From: Bacteroidota bacterium
GTDB lineage: Bacteria > Bacteroidota > Bacteroidia > Cytophagales > Cyclobacteriaceae
Length of the DNA stretch: 52,369 nucleotides
Assembly: GCA_018266435.1 (NCBI GenBank)
Contig: JAFEAL010000007.1
Location: 37,767-90,135, forward strand
Direction of reading: 5' to 3'
Part shown: in pieces, positions 26,593-35,755 of the stretch
How positions within the stretch are numbered: the first letter of the stretch is position 1
How the letters are laid out: every line of letters begins with the position of its first letter
Translations under genes and position numbers: made by a program
Notes under the pieces: model-generated
The model's input: only the letters and a program-made list of their open reading frames with translations
Told to the model about the DNA's origin: nothing
The model's database searches: none

Positions 26593-27620
26593 CGAAGGTT
26601 ACCATCGTCATACTCAACTTCAACGGAAAAAATTTCTTAGAACAATTTCTTCCGGCCATGGTTACCCATAGCCGTGAAGTTTCGCTATACGTAGTTGATA
26701 ACTGCTCCTCCGATGATTCTGTCTCATTTTTAAATCAGACGTATCCCCAAATCAAGCTTATTCTTTTAAAAGAAAACTTAGGGTTTTGCGGAGGCTATAA
26801 TTTGGCATTGAAACAAATTCAGTCCACTTACTATGTGCTCATCAATTCCGATGTTGAAGTAACACACGGCTGGCTCGACCCAGTCATCGACATGATGGAT
26901 CAGAATGTGGCAATAGCTGCTGCCCAACCCAAAATATTATCGTACCATGCAAAAAATAAATTTGAATATGCGGGGGCGGCCGGTGGCCTGATTGATACCT
27001 TGGCTTATCCTTTTTGCCGGGGAAGGATTTTCAATTCCTTAGAGGAAGACCATGGCCAATACAATGATGAGGTACCCGTCTTTTGGGCATCGGGTGCCTG
27101 CCTGTTCATTCGAGCCGAGCCGTTTCACCAGATGGGCGGACTTGATGAAGACTTTTTTGCACACATGGAAGAAATTGACTTGTGTTGGAAACTGCACCGG
27201 GCCGGATACTTGGTTTACTACCAAGGCAAAAGCACAGTTTACCATGTGGGCGGTGGCACCTTATCAGCTTCTAATCCACGCAAAACATACTTAAATTTTC
27301 GCAATGGCCTGAGTTTATTGTGGAAACATGAACGCTTTTCAAAATTGATTTGGAAATTCCCGGTACGTATTATTCTAGACTGGGCGGCAGCACTTCACTT
27401 CTTGAGCCTTGGCTCAGGTATTCACGCCAAAGCTGTACTTATTGCACATTTAAGTTTTTTACGCAGAATAAAACATGAGTTCCTCAAACGGGCAAGCACA
27501 GCCGGCATGTTAAATAATTTTGATGTAGGCAATATCTACAAAGGCTCAGTTGTGCTGGATTATTTTCTGTTCGGGAAAAAAAATATTGATCAATTTAAGA
27601 TAAAAAAATCCTTAAAATGA
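26589..27620 (+). CDS. Family 2 glycosyltransferase
   Basis: A 343-residue GT-A fold enzyme. It opens with TIVILNFNGKNFL, has the metal-binding LINSDVEV (a DxD-type motif), the FWASGACLFIRAE stretch, and the acceptor/catalytic HMEEIDLCWKLHRAGY. This resembles rhamnosyltransferase-like GT2 proteins of cell-surface glycan synthesis. A mild hydrophobic segment around residues 255-285 could touch the membrane. Donor and acceptor sugars are unknown. It overlaps ybaB by 4 bases. Confidence 0.92.
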   Translation: MTKVTIVILNFNGKNFLEQFLPAMVTHSREVSLYVVDNCSSDDSVSFLNQTYPQIKLILLKENLGFCGGYNLALKQIQSTYYVLINSDVEVTHGWLDPVIDMMDQNVAIAAAQPKILSYHAKNKFEYAGAAGGLIDTLAYPFCRGRIFNSLEEDHGQYNDEVPVFWASGACLFIRAEPFHQMGGLDEDFFAHMEEIDLCWKLHRAGYLVYYQGKSTVYHVGGGTLSASNPRKTYLNFRNGLSLLWKHERFSKLIWKFPVRIILDWAAALHFLSLGSGIHAKAVLIAHLSFLRRIKHEFLKRASTAGMLNNFDVGNIYKGSVVLDYFLFGKKNIDQFKIKKSLK

Positions 27621-27630
27621 ACGATAATTA

Positions 27631-27849
27631 TTACAAATCCCAAATAGAACTGCGCTTACGCAAATGACCTCTGATATTTAACACAAAGGCAAAGGCAAGG
27701 TAAATAACCACCGGTGAGCCTAAGGTTAAAAAAGAAGTATAAATAAAAAAAAGCCTGATGGATGAAGTGGCGATGCCAAATTTTTCGCCCAAGTATGCAC
27801 AAACTCCAAAGGCATGGTCTTCAAAAAATAACTGAATTCTCTTAATCAT
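27631..27849 (-). CDS. PspC-domain membrane protein
   Basis: A 72-residue protein matching the PspC domain: VCAYLGEKFGIATSSIRLFFIYTSF followed by a long hydrophobic helix (about 30-58) and a basic tail. PspC proteins in other bacteria respond to membrane stress. Here it is a stand-alone single-domain version, convergent with the glycosyltransferase gene 10 bases away. Confidence 0.85.
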   Translation of the reverse strand: MIKRIQLFFEDHAFGVCAYLGEKFGIATSSIRLFFIYTSFLTLGSPVVIYLAFAFVLNIRGHLRKRSSIWDL

Positions 27850-27990
27850 ACTGCCTCAGTCAATTCAACTGCTTAATATGCGCTTTAGCGCAATAACTTT
27901 CGACTGGCAAATATAATCAACCCATTACCTACATTCGAAAGTCTTTGTCTAATTTTTTGATTATCCTTGTGAAAAAGGAGTAATAAACCT

Positions 27991-27998
27991 TACATTTG
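27991..27998 (+). promoter_or_regulatory. -7 box (TACATTTG) for the OmpA/TPR lipoprotein gene
   Basis: Exact TAnnTTTG match 34 bases upstream of the ATG, with TTG about 21 bases before it as a partial -33 element. Confidence 0.55.
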
Positions 27999-28032
27999 CC
28001 ACTCTTAAAACTCGATTTAAAAACCAAATTCC

Positions 28033-29805
28033 ATGAGAAAGTTTGTTTATTCCCTGATCCTTATTGGCTCTCTCTCGGTAATGGGTTGCACCCTGCCGCA
28101 GATGATCAAAATGGTGAAAGACCAAAAGCTTGATGTAAAACCCAACCCACTGGAGGCACACAAAGACACGGTGAATTTTGCCATGTCTGGTAACTTGCCC
28201 GCCAAGCTCCTGAAAAAAGGAACGGTATTCACTGTAAACACATTTTACAAGTATGGCGACAACGAATTAGCATTGCCTGCTGTTCCTTTCAAAGCAGAGG
28301 ACTTTCCTAATAATAAAACCGAGCAGATACCGGTAAGCAAGTCATTTACTTTCCCCTACAAAGACGCCTATAAAATAGGAACTGTAGAAGTACAATTTGT
28401 AGCTTCTAAAGGAGCTAAATCAAAATCAACTCCCCGTTTAGCTGTGGCTACCGGAATCATCGCTACATCTAAACTGGTTCAAAACTCCTACTACGCAGCC
28501 TTTGCAGATCATGGCTACAACAATCAAGAAGAGTTAGTACCCGTCATTATTCCTGATTTCAATTTTGAAAGAGGAAGATCCATTCTTCGCAAATCAGAAC
28601 TGAAAGCTGACAAAGGCAAGCAGTTAGATGCCTTCATCGCAGCCAAAAACATTTCTCGCACCGTTACCATTACCGGTACCCACTCACCCGAAGGTTTGGA
28701 ACGTGTCAACAGCAAACTCTCAGAAGAGCGCGCTGCAGTAATCGAAAAATACTATCGTGAGCAAATGAAAAAATACGACTACCAAGGTGTAGCCGCTGAA
28801 ATTAAATTCATCTTAAAACCTATTGTTGATGACTGGAGCGGATTTAAAACAGCATTAGCTTCTTACAACGGCATTTCTGCCGATGAGAAAAACGAATACC
28901 TCAACATACTCGGCAATGGTGGCAAGTTTGAAGACCAGGAAAACGCCATGAAAAAATTGAAAACCTACAACAAGGTTTTCAGAGATGTATATCCCGGATT
29001 GCGTGCCGCTAAAACTGAAATCCTGACTGTAAAAATTAAAAAAACAGATGCCGAAATTTCTGTACTAGCTAAGCAAATCACCAAAGGTGAAGTAAGTGCT
29101 GATGCGTTGAGTTTTGAAGAATTGATGTACTCAGCTACTCTTACCCCTTCATTGGATGAGAAAGCTGCGATCTACGAAGCGGCCACTAAAAAAGGAAGCA
29201 ACTGGAATGCCAATAACAATTTAGCTGCCACCTATATCCAAATGATGATCGAAAACCCCGCCAAGGTTTCTGATTTGGCCGACAAAGCAGCTACCCAGTT
29301 AGACATTGCCTCAAAAATTAAAGAAGCTCCTGAGGTATTGGCTAACCTCGCTTCTATTTCATTGATGAAAGGCAACCCTTATAAATCATTTTCTTATGCT
29401 GCCAGAGCCCTTAACGGTGCCAGCAGCGATGTGAGCCGTGGCATTAACGGAGTGAAAGGTGCTTGTGAAATATACAAAGCTCAATACAGCAATGCTGTAG
29501 CATCGCTTTCTTCTGCAACCGATACCTACATTAACTCATTCAACAAAGGATTAGCCCAGTTGTTAAACAAAGACAACAACAATGCTGCTGCCTCTTTCAG
29601 CGAGTCATCAAAGAAAAACGCAAACTTTGCATTGGCCTACTATGGAGCAGCAATTGCTGCCGCACACAACGGCAGCGGAGATGCTGTGGTGAGCAACCTG
29701 GTCAGCGCTGTGAAACTGGATCCGAGCTTGAAAGAAAAAGCATTGGGTGACTTGGAGTTCTCTAAATTCAATACAACCGATGCATTCCGCAATGCATTGA
29801 AGTAA
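28033..29805 (+). CDS. OmpA-like, TPR-containing lipoprotein
   Basis: A 590-residue lipoprotein: MRKFVYSL, hydrophobic run, lipobox VMGC with Cys19. Residues ~30-150 are a beta-rich region. Residues ~175-265 are OmpA-like, with a SPEGLERVNSKLSEERA block. The peptidoglycan-binding Arg is present, but the Asp that normally precedes it in GHTDxxG is Ser (the SPEG type seen in Bacteroidota). Residues ~370-590 form TPR-like helices. It likely tethers the outer membrane to peptidoglycan. Gene has its own promoter and a strong terminator, so it is monocistronic and probably well expressed. Confidence 0.88.
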   Translation: MRKFVYSLILIGSLSVMGCTLPQMIKMVKDQKLDVKPNPLEAHKDTVNFAMSGNLPAKLLKKGTVFTVNTFYKYGDNELALPAVPFKAEDFPNNKTEQIPVSKSFTFPYKDAYKIGTVEVQFVASKGAKSKSTPRLAVATGIIATSKLVQNSYYAAFADHGYNNQEELVPVIIPDFNFERGRSILRKSELKADKGKQLDAFIAAKNISRTVTITGTHSPEGLERVNSKLSEERAAVIEKYYREQMKKYDYQGVAAEIKFILKPIVDDWSGFKTALASYNGISADEKNEYLNILGNGGKFEDQENAMKKLKTYNKVFRDVYPGLRAAKTEILTVKIKKTDAEISVLAKQITKGEVSADALSFEELMYSATLTPSLDEKAAIYEAATKKGSNWNANNNLAATYIQMMIENPAKVSDLADKAATQLDIASKIKEAPEVLANLASISLMKGNPYKSFSYAARALNGASSDVSRGINGVKGACEIYKAQYSNAVASLSSATDTYINSFNKGLAQLLNKDNNNAAASFSESSKKNANFALAYYGAAIAAAHNGSGDAVVSNLVSAVKLDPSLKEKALGDLEFSKFNTTDAFRNALK

Positions 29806-29825
29806 TACTAAGTCGAATAAATCAG

Positions 29826-29857
29826 AAAAGCCCCGGAAATCATTTCGGGGCTTTTTT
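29826..29857 (+). terminator. Intrinsic terminator after the OmpA/TPR lipoprotein gene
   Basis: GC-rich stem AAAAGCCCCG ... CGGGGCTTTT around a short loop, followed by a T-rich stretch, about 20 bases after the stop codon. Confidence 0.88.
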
Positions 29858-29919
29858 ATTGATAAACTGGGTATTATTTTTACACACATTAAAAATTCAA
29901 ATTTTCAATCCATCGCATT

Positions 29920-30900
29920 ATGAGAGAAATCCAGTTCCGTGAAGCACTTCGCGAAGCCATGAGCGAAGAAATGCGCAGAGACCCCAAGGTATTATTAATG
30001 GGCGAAGAAGTAGCTGAGTACAACGGAGCCTACAAAGTAAGCCAGGGGATGCTGGATGAGTTTGGCGCTGACCGGGTAATTGATACGCCCATCTCTGAAT
30101 TAGGATTTGCCGGTGTAGGCGTGGGGGCAGCCATGAACGGCATACGCCCTATTGTAGAATTTATGACATTCAATTTCTCTTTGGTAGCCATTGATCAGGT
30201 AATCAACTCGGCTGCTAAAATGCTCTCAATGTCGGGTGGTCAGTTTAATGTGCCAATTGTATTTCGAGGACCAACCGGCAATGCCGGTATGCTCAGTTCA
30301 CAACACTCTCAAAATTTTGAAAACTGGTACGCCAACACACCGGGACTGAAAGTAGTAGTGCCGTTTACACCTTATGATGCCAAAGGCCTTCTGAAGTCTG
30401 CTATCCGCGATAATGATCCCGTAATTTTTATGGAAAGTGAGTTGATGTATGGCGACAAGGGTGAGGTTCCTACGGAAGAATACCTGATCCCCATCGGGTC
30501 TGCCGACATTAAAAGAAATGGATCTGACGTAACCATTGTTTCATTTGGTAAAATCATGAAAGTGGTCATTGCTGCCGCCCAGGAACTTGAGAAAGAAGGA
30601 ATATCAGCCGAAATTATTGACTTGCGATCAGTTCGCCCAATTGACTACACTACCGTGGTTGAATCGGTAAAGAAAACCAACCGCTTAGTCATTGTCGAAG
30701 AAGCCTGGCCATTGTCAGCCATTTCTTCAGAAATCACCTATCACATTCAAAAATATGCATTTGATTACCTCGATGCTCCCATTCACAGGGTAAATAGTTT
30801 GGATGTTCCCCTGCCCTACGCCCCTACGTTAATCGATGCCATTCTACCTAACGTAGAGCGCACTGTGAAAGCGGTAAAGGCTGTAATGTATAGAAATTAA
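29920..30900 (+). CDS. pdhB: Pyruvate dehydrogenase E1 component, beta subunit
   Basis: A 326-residue protein of the transketolase C-terminal/E1-beta type. It starts REIQFREALREAMSEEM, has the MGEEVAEYNGAYKVSQG stretch that helps bind thiamine diphosphate, the PTGNAGMLSSQHSQ loop, and IDLRSVRPIDY before the C-terminal domain. With the alpha subunit it decarboxylates pyruvate and acetylates the E2 lipoyl arm. No pdhA is adjacent, so the subunits are encoded apart. The stop overlaps the end of the convergent flavin reductase gene by 4 bases. Confidence 0.95.
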   Translation: MREIQFREALREAMSEEMRRDPKVLLMGEEVAEYNGAYKVSQGMLDEFGADRVIDTPISELGFAGVGVGAAMNGIRPIVEFMTFNFSLVAIDQVINSAAKMLSMSGGQFNVPIVFRGPTGNAGMLSSQHSQNFENWYANTPGLKVVVPFTPYDAKGLLKSAIRDNDPVIFMESELMYGDKGEVPTEEYLIPIGSADIKRNGSDVTIVSFGKIMKVVIAAAQELEKEGISAEIIDLRSVRPIDYTTVVESVKKTNRLVIVEEAWPLSAISSEITYHIQKYAFDYLDAPIHRVNSLDVPLPYAPTLIDAILPNVERTVKAVKAVMYRN

Positions 30901-31736
30901 AAATTAGGGGATAGCAGTAATCTCCACGCTTCTTCAATTTTATTTTCTGCCAGTAATTTTTTTGCGTGGAGATGAGCGACTGTATCATCGGTAAAGACTC
31001 CTTCAGGTAGTTTTTCGCTGTTGGCTAGTTTTCCAAGATCATTTCCAGTTAAGATACTACTGTTTCTAATTTTTTGAGGCAGTTGGTCAACTCCAATACC
31101 CAACTTAGTATTTGGTTTGGGAACAATAAAAATATTTTCTCCGTGAGCGCGGCAATAGTAATCAGCCCCCATGCGCGCTACCACATCTAATTTTTGAGGA
31201 TCGATGATACCCTGTTCATCAAATATTCCTTTTTTGAAATGAGCCATCATCACTTCGCAAACAACCAGGTTTCCCGCTCCACCTTCTGTTCCCAGAGCTA
31301 TAATCTGATTCACTTTACATTCAAATGACACGGGCGATTCGGCCACTCTCGGTGGTTTTACATGCTTGGAAGCTAATTCTGTTAATCCGGCTTTTCTAAA
31401 TTCGTTCACTTCTACCGGATATTCACAACTCGCCAAAGAAGCCTGTTCTACAATAGAATAACTAACAAGGTTGATTACCACTTCAGGAACTTCTTTCACA
31501 TTCTCCAATGTGTGTTTTGTGGTATTATTGCGTACTCTGCGAGAAGGAGAAAAAACAAGAATCGGTGGGTTGGTGCTGAACATGTTAAAAAAGCTGAACG
31601 GACTTAAGTTCACTTTTCCGTTTCTATCAACCGTGCTGGCAAAGGCAATAGGTCTTGGCGCGATGGCTCCCTGCATCAGGCCATGTAATTTTGCGGTTCC
31701 TATCTCGCGTGGATCGATAGATAAATAGTCTTCCAT
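30897..31736 (-). CDS. Flavin reductase-like FMN-binding protein
   Basis: A 279-residue protein with the flavin-reductase-like split-barrel: AIAPRPIAFASTVDRNGKVNLSPFSFFNMFS near residues 28-58, SVNLVSY-like strand 'VVINLVSYSIVEQASLAS', and SPVSFECKVNQIIALG. These bind FMN in the DIM6/NTAB group. Substrate or partner oxygenase is unknown. It begins 7 bases after the outer-membrane protein gene on the same strand, so the two are likely one operon, an odd mix of cytosolic and envelope proteins. Confidence 0.9.
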   Translation of the reverse strand: MEDYLSIDPREIGTAKLHGLMQGAIAPRPIAFASTVDRNGKVNLSPFSFFNMFSTNPPILVFSPSRRVRNNTTKHTLENVKEVPEVVINLVSYSIVEQASLASCEYPVEVNEFRKAGLTELASKHVKPPRVAESPVSFECKVNQIIALGTEGGAGNLVVCEVMMAHFKKGIFDEQGIIDPQKLDVVARMGADYYCRAHGENIFIVPKPNTKLGIGVDQLPQKIRNSSILTGNDLGKLANSEKLPEGVFTDDTVAHLHAKKLLAENKIEEAWRLLLSPNF

Positions 31737-31743
31737 TAAGGTC

Positions 31744-32703
31744 TTAGTATTTTTTTATTCCCGGATAGTTTTCACCGTACCCGGGGTTTTGTTTTTTATA
31801 AATCGGATGAACCCGGCTGCGATACTCCCGGTTGCCATGGTGATGATCTACCTGCGCACGACATTCTTTAATGACGCACCTGCGCAACTGGGGGATAGAA
31901 TAGGTAAACCCAATACTTACCGATAACATATTGTTAGTATAAGGAATTGAGGCACCGCTGCCGGGAACTACCAAACTATAACTCTTAAACTCAAAAGCAG
32001 GCCGGGCAAATACCCTCAAGTACTCAGATAGTTCACGCTCAACCGTTACCCCCAAATTGAAAAAAGTACTCGGGATAACCTGTGATGGATTATAATTTGT
32101 TTTCAGTTTGTAGTTACCCACTTGCAAATCGGCCGTAAACAGATAATCATTCCATCGGTAAAATGAGTAACCAACCATGCCCCAGTATTTTCTTACAAAG
32201 CCAGCAGAACTGCTAACCTTCATATTACTGATTTTGTCGCTCATCGAAGTTGGGTAAAAAGTACCCAGTATCATCAATTCATAAGAATATCCTCCGCCAA
32301 TACGAAACTGTTTGTACTCATAATGAATGGTACCGGCCAAAGGAATATTGAGTGCATGTCCTTTAAAGGATGGCGCTGCGCCAGGGTTAGCCACTACATA
32401 GCTTCCCGGAGCACTGTTGTCAGTACCTGCATTGTTAATCCAGTTTGTGTAGCGCGTGGCTGGTGAGCCCGTAAAAAGTTCAGGCAGTGAACCCGGGGCT
32501 TGATAGACCCCAAAACCTCCCAAACTATTGCTTAGGTAAGACCTCCCCACCCCGGTATAAGCCCCAAAGTGAAAATTGCGCAACATCCTTCGGACAAAAT
32601 TACCTCCCTGCCGCGGGGTAACGTAAAAATGATCAAGGGGTATTTTATCCTTACCTTCATTCTGAGCTGAAACTGTACAAGACAGAGCTACCAGTATTGC
32701 CAA
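31744..32703 (-). CDS. Probable outer-membrane beta-barrel protein with unclear start
   Basis: At least 319 residues. The signal peptide ends near SAQ, then mature sequence rich in Tyr, Gly and alternating hydrophobic strands (YRWNDYLFTADLQVGNYKL, LSVSIGFTYS), as in outer-membrane barrels. It ends with a His/Arg-rich, hydrophilic tail (DHHHGNREYRSRVHPIYKK). Only a TTG at 32703 is an accepted start, and it would leave a signal peptide without the usual basic head. The frame is open further upstream to an in-frame stop, giving a VLKHFSQFLLAIL head only if CTG (32725-32727) or ATA (32731-32733) starts. No ATG or GTG lies there. Confidence 0.7.
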   Translation of the reverse strand: MAILVALSCTVSAQNEGKDKIPLDHFYVTPRQGGNFVRRMLRNFHFGAYTGVGRSYLSNSLGGFGVYQAPGSLPELFTGSPATRYTNWINNAGTDNSAPGSYVVANPGAAPSFKGHALNIPLAGTIHYEYKQFRIGGGYSYELMILGTFYPTSMSDKISNMKVSSSAGFVRKYWGMVGYSFYRWNDYLFTADLQVGNYKLKTNYNPSQVIPSTFFNLGVTVERELSEYLRVFARPAFEFKSYSLVVPGSGASIPYTNNMLSVSIGFTYSIPQLRRCVIKECRAQVDHHHGNREYRSRVHPIYKKQNPGYGENYPGIKKY

Positions 32704-32786
32704 TAAAAATTGAGAGAAGTGTTTCAGAACTATTTTTTGCCGTTAAAGATAAGGAATTGATTACGGTTTACGTACTGGCTATGGTG

Positions 32787-32830
32787 GGACATTTGAAAAA
32801 CGTCTGCTCAATACTTGCACACAAATGTCC
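32787..32830. repeat. 9-bp inverted repeat in a 242-base gap
   Basis: GGACATTTG (32787-32795) and CAAATGTCC (32822-32830) are perfect inverted copies 26 bases apart. The gap runs from the barrel gene start to the COG3014-like gene stop. No other clear element is visible in it, apart from a TATCTTTA (one base off the -7 consensus) at 32744-32751 on the minus strand. Confidence 0.4.
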
Positions 32831-32945
32831 GGTAGAATTACAAATGTTGGGTTTATAACAGTCAGCCCTACTATTGCCAATACGATGTTAATGGTAGTTT
32901 TTTGTCTGATTTAGTATTTTGTAAGCTCCCCTTTTTTTGAGCCAA

Positions 32946-34340
32946 TCAGTATTGCGAGTTATATCCGGCATAACTGCTTTCCAGAGAAGTAAACGTATGA
33001 AAAAGAGTCTGTCCTTTTTGGATATTTAGTGTTATGGGGTGATCCACTTCTCTGCCTCCGGGTGTTTTAGCTACAAAGTGAATAGTAGCCTGCCCCTCAG
33101 GTAAGGGAACCCGGCAGTACGAAATGCTGTGTGGCAATGTTTGCCAATTGCGGGTATCAGCTTTTTCTGTTGCTGCATTTATAAACCCTACAATTGCCCC
33201 CAATGTTTCATTTTCCTTTTTAATCTCACGTTCTTCTACTTTTTTCAGAGCCACACGTAACAAAGCTTTGCTAAATTCAATGCCCATCCGTTCGTTGAGG
33301 CATTTAAACGCAATCTTGTTTACATCTTCCGTCAATTGCAATACGTATGAACCGTTATCTGTTTTAACAGACGATTCTGAAAAATACGTTGGCCGTTCAA
33401 TGTATTTTGGAAAAGCCACACGCACCACTTCCAACGAAGCAAGCCCGCTCCGCTGCTTATCATCATCTACTTGAAATGGAAAACTAAGCCCCAGTTGTAC
33501 ATTGGTAAAATATACCCAATTACCCTGCCGGCTGATGAGAAAATCAACTCCCCATTCGGCCTTGATTGGAGCCAGCCCGTTATGCCAAAAGAAAACCAGC
33601 TCACCGCCTTCCGGTGGCTTATAAACATAGTCTTCCATCTGAAATTCTTTTTTGAAATTTTCAAAATCATTAGTGAACCCACTTAACCAGGCTGTGCGCA
33701 AAATATCTGTTTTCAATTGTAGCGGTGATGAAATACCAAATAGCCTGGAGTAATCGTCTGAGTAAATGGTGTACGCATTGCGATAAGCAATAAAGGCGTT
33801 GTTGTAATCTTTGTCGGCTTCATAAATAATGCCCATGAGTAAATTGATGAAGGCATCGTGTTCGTACTTTTCCTTAGAACGATAGCGGTCAGAGAGTTGC
33901 TGCAGGCGGGTGTTCAGTCTTCTGCATTCCACCATTGCGTCATCGGTGTTATGCATTTTCAGATAGTTTAGGGCCTTGTAATACAGTACTAATAAATGCT
34001 CATGATCTTCTCCTTTGTACGAAGTTATGGTTGGGTTAGTGAGGTACGAGGCCGCTTCGTTTAAGTAGTTAATACGGTAATCCTCACCAAACAAATACGC
34101 TTTCTCAAAATAATCATTGCTCTCTTCATACTTGCCCATCATTGAAAGCACTAAGCCACAATTAAAAAAGTATAATAATTTTTTTTTACTCCGTGCCTGA
34201 GCAGGTTCTTTTTGAAGAGTTGCATAAGCTTCGTTCAGCTTGCCATGTTCAAACTCCTGATTGAATGTAAAATTAGATTGATAATACGTGGCACAAGAAG
34301 AAACAATAACGAGGAGCAAAAAAATATAAAATGATTTCAA
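32946..34340 (-). CDS. COG3014-like TPR lipoprotein
   Basis: A 464-residue lipoprotein, TTG start, lipobox VSSC with Cys16. Residues ~20-190 are TPR-like helices (YFNCGLVLSMMGKYEESNDYFEKAYLF). From ~225 the protein turns beta-rich, with FFWHNGLAPIKAEWGVDF, then a region ending in a Thr/Leu-rich strand. The overall build matches the COG3014 family of lipoproteins seen beside LpoB in other bacteria. The LpoB-like gene lies 40 bases upstream on the same strand. An outer-membrane role with LpoB in cell-wall control is inferred from context. Confidence 0.8.
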   Translation of the reverse strand: MKSFYIFLLLVIVSSCATYYQSNFTFNQEFEHGKLNEAYATLQKEPAQARSKKKLLYFFNCGLVLSMMGKYEESNDYFEKAYLFGEDYRINYLNEAASYLTNPTITSYKGEDHEHLLVLYYKALNYLKMHNTDDAMVECRRLNTRLQQLSDRYRSKEKYEHDAFINLLMGIIYEADKDYNNAFIAYRNAYTIYSDDYSRLFGISSPLQLKTDILRTAWLSGFTNDFENFKKEFQMEDYVYKPPEGGELVFFWHNGLAPIKAEWGVDFLISRQGNWVYFTNVQLGLSFPFQVDDDKQRSGLASLEVVRVAFPKYIERPTYFSESSVKTDNGSYVLQLTEDVNKIAFKCLNERMGIEFSKALLRVALKKVEEREIKKENETLGAIVGFINAATEKADTRNWQTLPHSISYCRVPLPEGQATIHFVAKTPGGREVDHPITLNIQKGQTLFHTFTSLESSYAGYNSQY

Positions 34341-34380
34341 GGATTTATATTATAGGTTGATCCACGGCTTTAACCTCAAC

Positions 34381-34956
34381 TCAGTCTTTAATGAATTTCT
34401 TAATCTCCTGTTGCCCATACCACACACGCTTGTTGGTTTCCATGTCCGTTAAAAAAAGTGTGGTGACATAGTTAACTACACGTTTTCTGTTGTACACATC
34501 GGTTTCAGAAGTCATTTCTCCAAAAAGCATCAGGTTAGCCCCGGCTTCTTTGCCCCATTGTGCGGCTGAGGCAGAGCTGGCAAAATCTTGCTGGTCAGCC
34601 CGCTCTTGCCGTAGCTTGTCGCGAAAACTGTCTGACTCCACCAAATCAGCAATGTTAGAGTTATAAATAGCCAATTCGATTTTCTTTACGTAATTGTCGG
34701 CATCAATGTGTTCGCTGGTTTTGTTTTTTATTAACCCAACGATGATGGCCGGTTTTTTATTGAGTGTTTTTGTATAGTCTTTAAACTTGTCGCTGCTCAA
34801 CAAATCACTCACCATTTTTTCAGCCACCATGCGCGAATCGCTGTCATTCCACCGGCCACTCAAATCAATTTGCTGATCAGGATTAACACGGGTAACGGAG
34901 CGTGAACAGGCCATCAAAATACCTACAAACACAAATACAAAAATGGATCGGTTCAT
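34381..34956 (-). CDS. LpoB-like penicillin-binding protein activator, lipoprotein
   Basis: A 191-residue lipoprotein: lipobox ILMAC with Cys17. It has DLSGRWNDSDSRMVAEKM and, near the end, EAGANLMLFGEMTS and KRVWYGQQEIKKFIKD, all typical of the LpoB family (PF13036-like). In enterobacteria LpoB spans the periplasm to stimulate PBP1B; partner here is unknown. With the COG3014-like gene downstream it forms a pair also seen in other phyla. Confidence 0.85.
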   Translation of the reverse strand: MNRSIFVFVFVGILMACSRSVTRVNPDQQIDLSGRWNDSDSRMVAEKMVSDLLSSDKFKDYTKTLNKKPAIIVGLIKNKTSEHIDADNYVKKIELAIYNSNIADLVESDSFRDKLRQERADQQDFASSASAAQWGKEAGANLMLFGEMTSETDVYNRKRVVNYVTTLFLTDMETNKRVWYGQQEIKKFIKD

Positions 34957-35014
34957 AATCTCAAAATTAAAAATTTAGATTTGAGGCATTAAAACGAATA
35001 TAGCCCGTCACAAA

Positions 35015-35668
35015 TCAGTTTACTTCCTTCAAACGTTGAATAACACCTTTTGGGTCAGGCGAAGAGAAAACAAAATTTCCGGCTACTAACACATCGGCTC
35101 CTGCATCCAGCAATGCTTTGGCATTTTGCTGGTTTACCCCACCGTCTATTTCAATTAATGCTTTTGAGCCCCTTCCCTTTATCAACAATTTTAATTCTTT
35201 CACTTTATCATACGTGCGCTCAATGAATTTTTGCCCGCCAAACCCCGGATTTACAGACATCAGACAAATCAAATCAATATCCTGAATTACTTCAGATAAA
35301 CTTGATACAGGTGTATGGGGGTTGATAGCTACGCCCGCCTTCACACCCAGTGATTTCAGTTGTTGAATATTTCGGTGCAGGTGAGTACAAGCCTCGGCAT
35401 GAACCGAAATTGTCGATGCCCCCGCATTTTTAAATGCGTCAACATATTTATCAGGCTGAACGATCATCAAATGAACATCCATCGGTTTCTTAGCGTGACG
35501 TTTTATGGCCTCAACCACCGGCAAACCCATTGAAATATTGGGTACAAATACACCGTCCATAATGTCAATATGAATCCAATCAGCCGCACTTTCATTAATC
35601 ATTTCAACTTCGCGTTGAAGATTGGCAAAGTCAGCTGCTAAAATAGATGGAGCAATAATGGGGTTCAT
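35015..35668 (-). CDS. rpe: Ribulose-phosphate 3-epimerase
   Basis: A 217-residue TIM-barrel enzyme interconverting ribulose 5-phosphate and xylulose 5-phosphate. Start ATG 35668 gives MNPIIAPSILAADFANL, the normal family opening; the frame extends 18 codons further upstream without sense. Metal His and Asp are in IHIDIMDGVFVPN and HLMI; MSVNPGFGGQKFI and the phosphate-binding DGGVN...GADVLVAGNFVF stretch are intact. It is divergent from the ABC-F gene. Confidence 0.96.
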   Translation of the reverse strand: MNPIIAPSILAADFANLQREVEMINESAADWIHIDIMDGVFVPNISMGLPVVEAIKRHAKKPMDVHLMIVQPDKYVDAFKNAGASTISVHAEACTHLHRNIQQLKSLGVKAGVAINPHTPVSSLSEVIQDIDLICLMSVNPGFGGQKFIERTYDKVKELKLLIKGRGSKALIEIDGGVNQQNAKALLDAGADVLVAGNFVFSSPDPKGVIQRLKEVN

Positions 35669-35755
35669 GTCATCAGTAAATTTCAACCGCCAAATTACAA
35701 ATTTGGAATCTGTAATCATCAATTTGTAATTAACTTCGCGCCTTAATTTATATGT

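Noticed and set aside
32787..32830. Inverted repeat as the ends of an insertion sequence
   Set aside because: Only 26 bases lie between the copies and no transposase or target duplication is visible.
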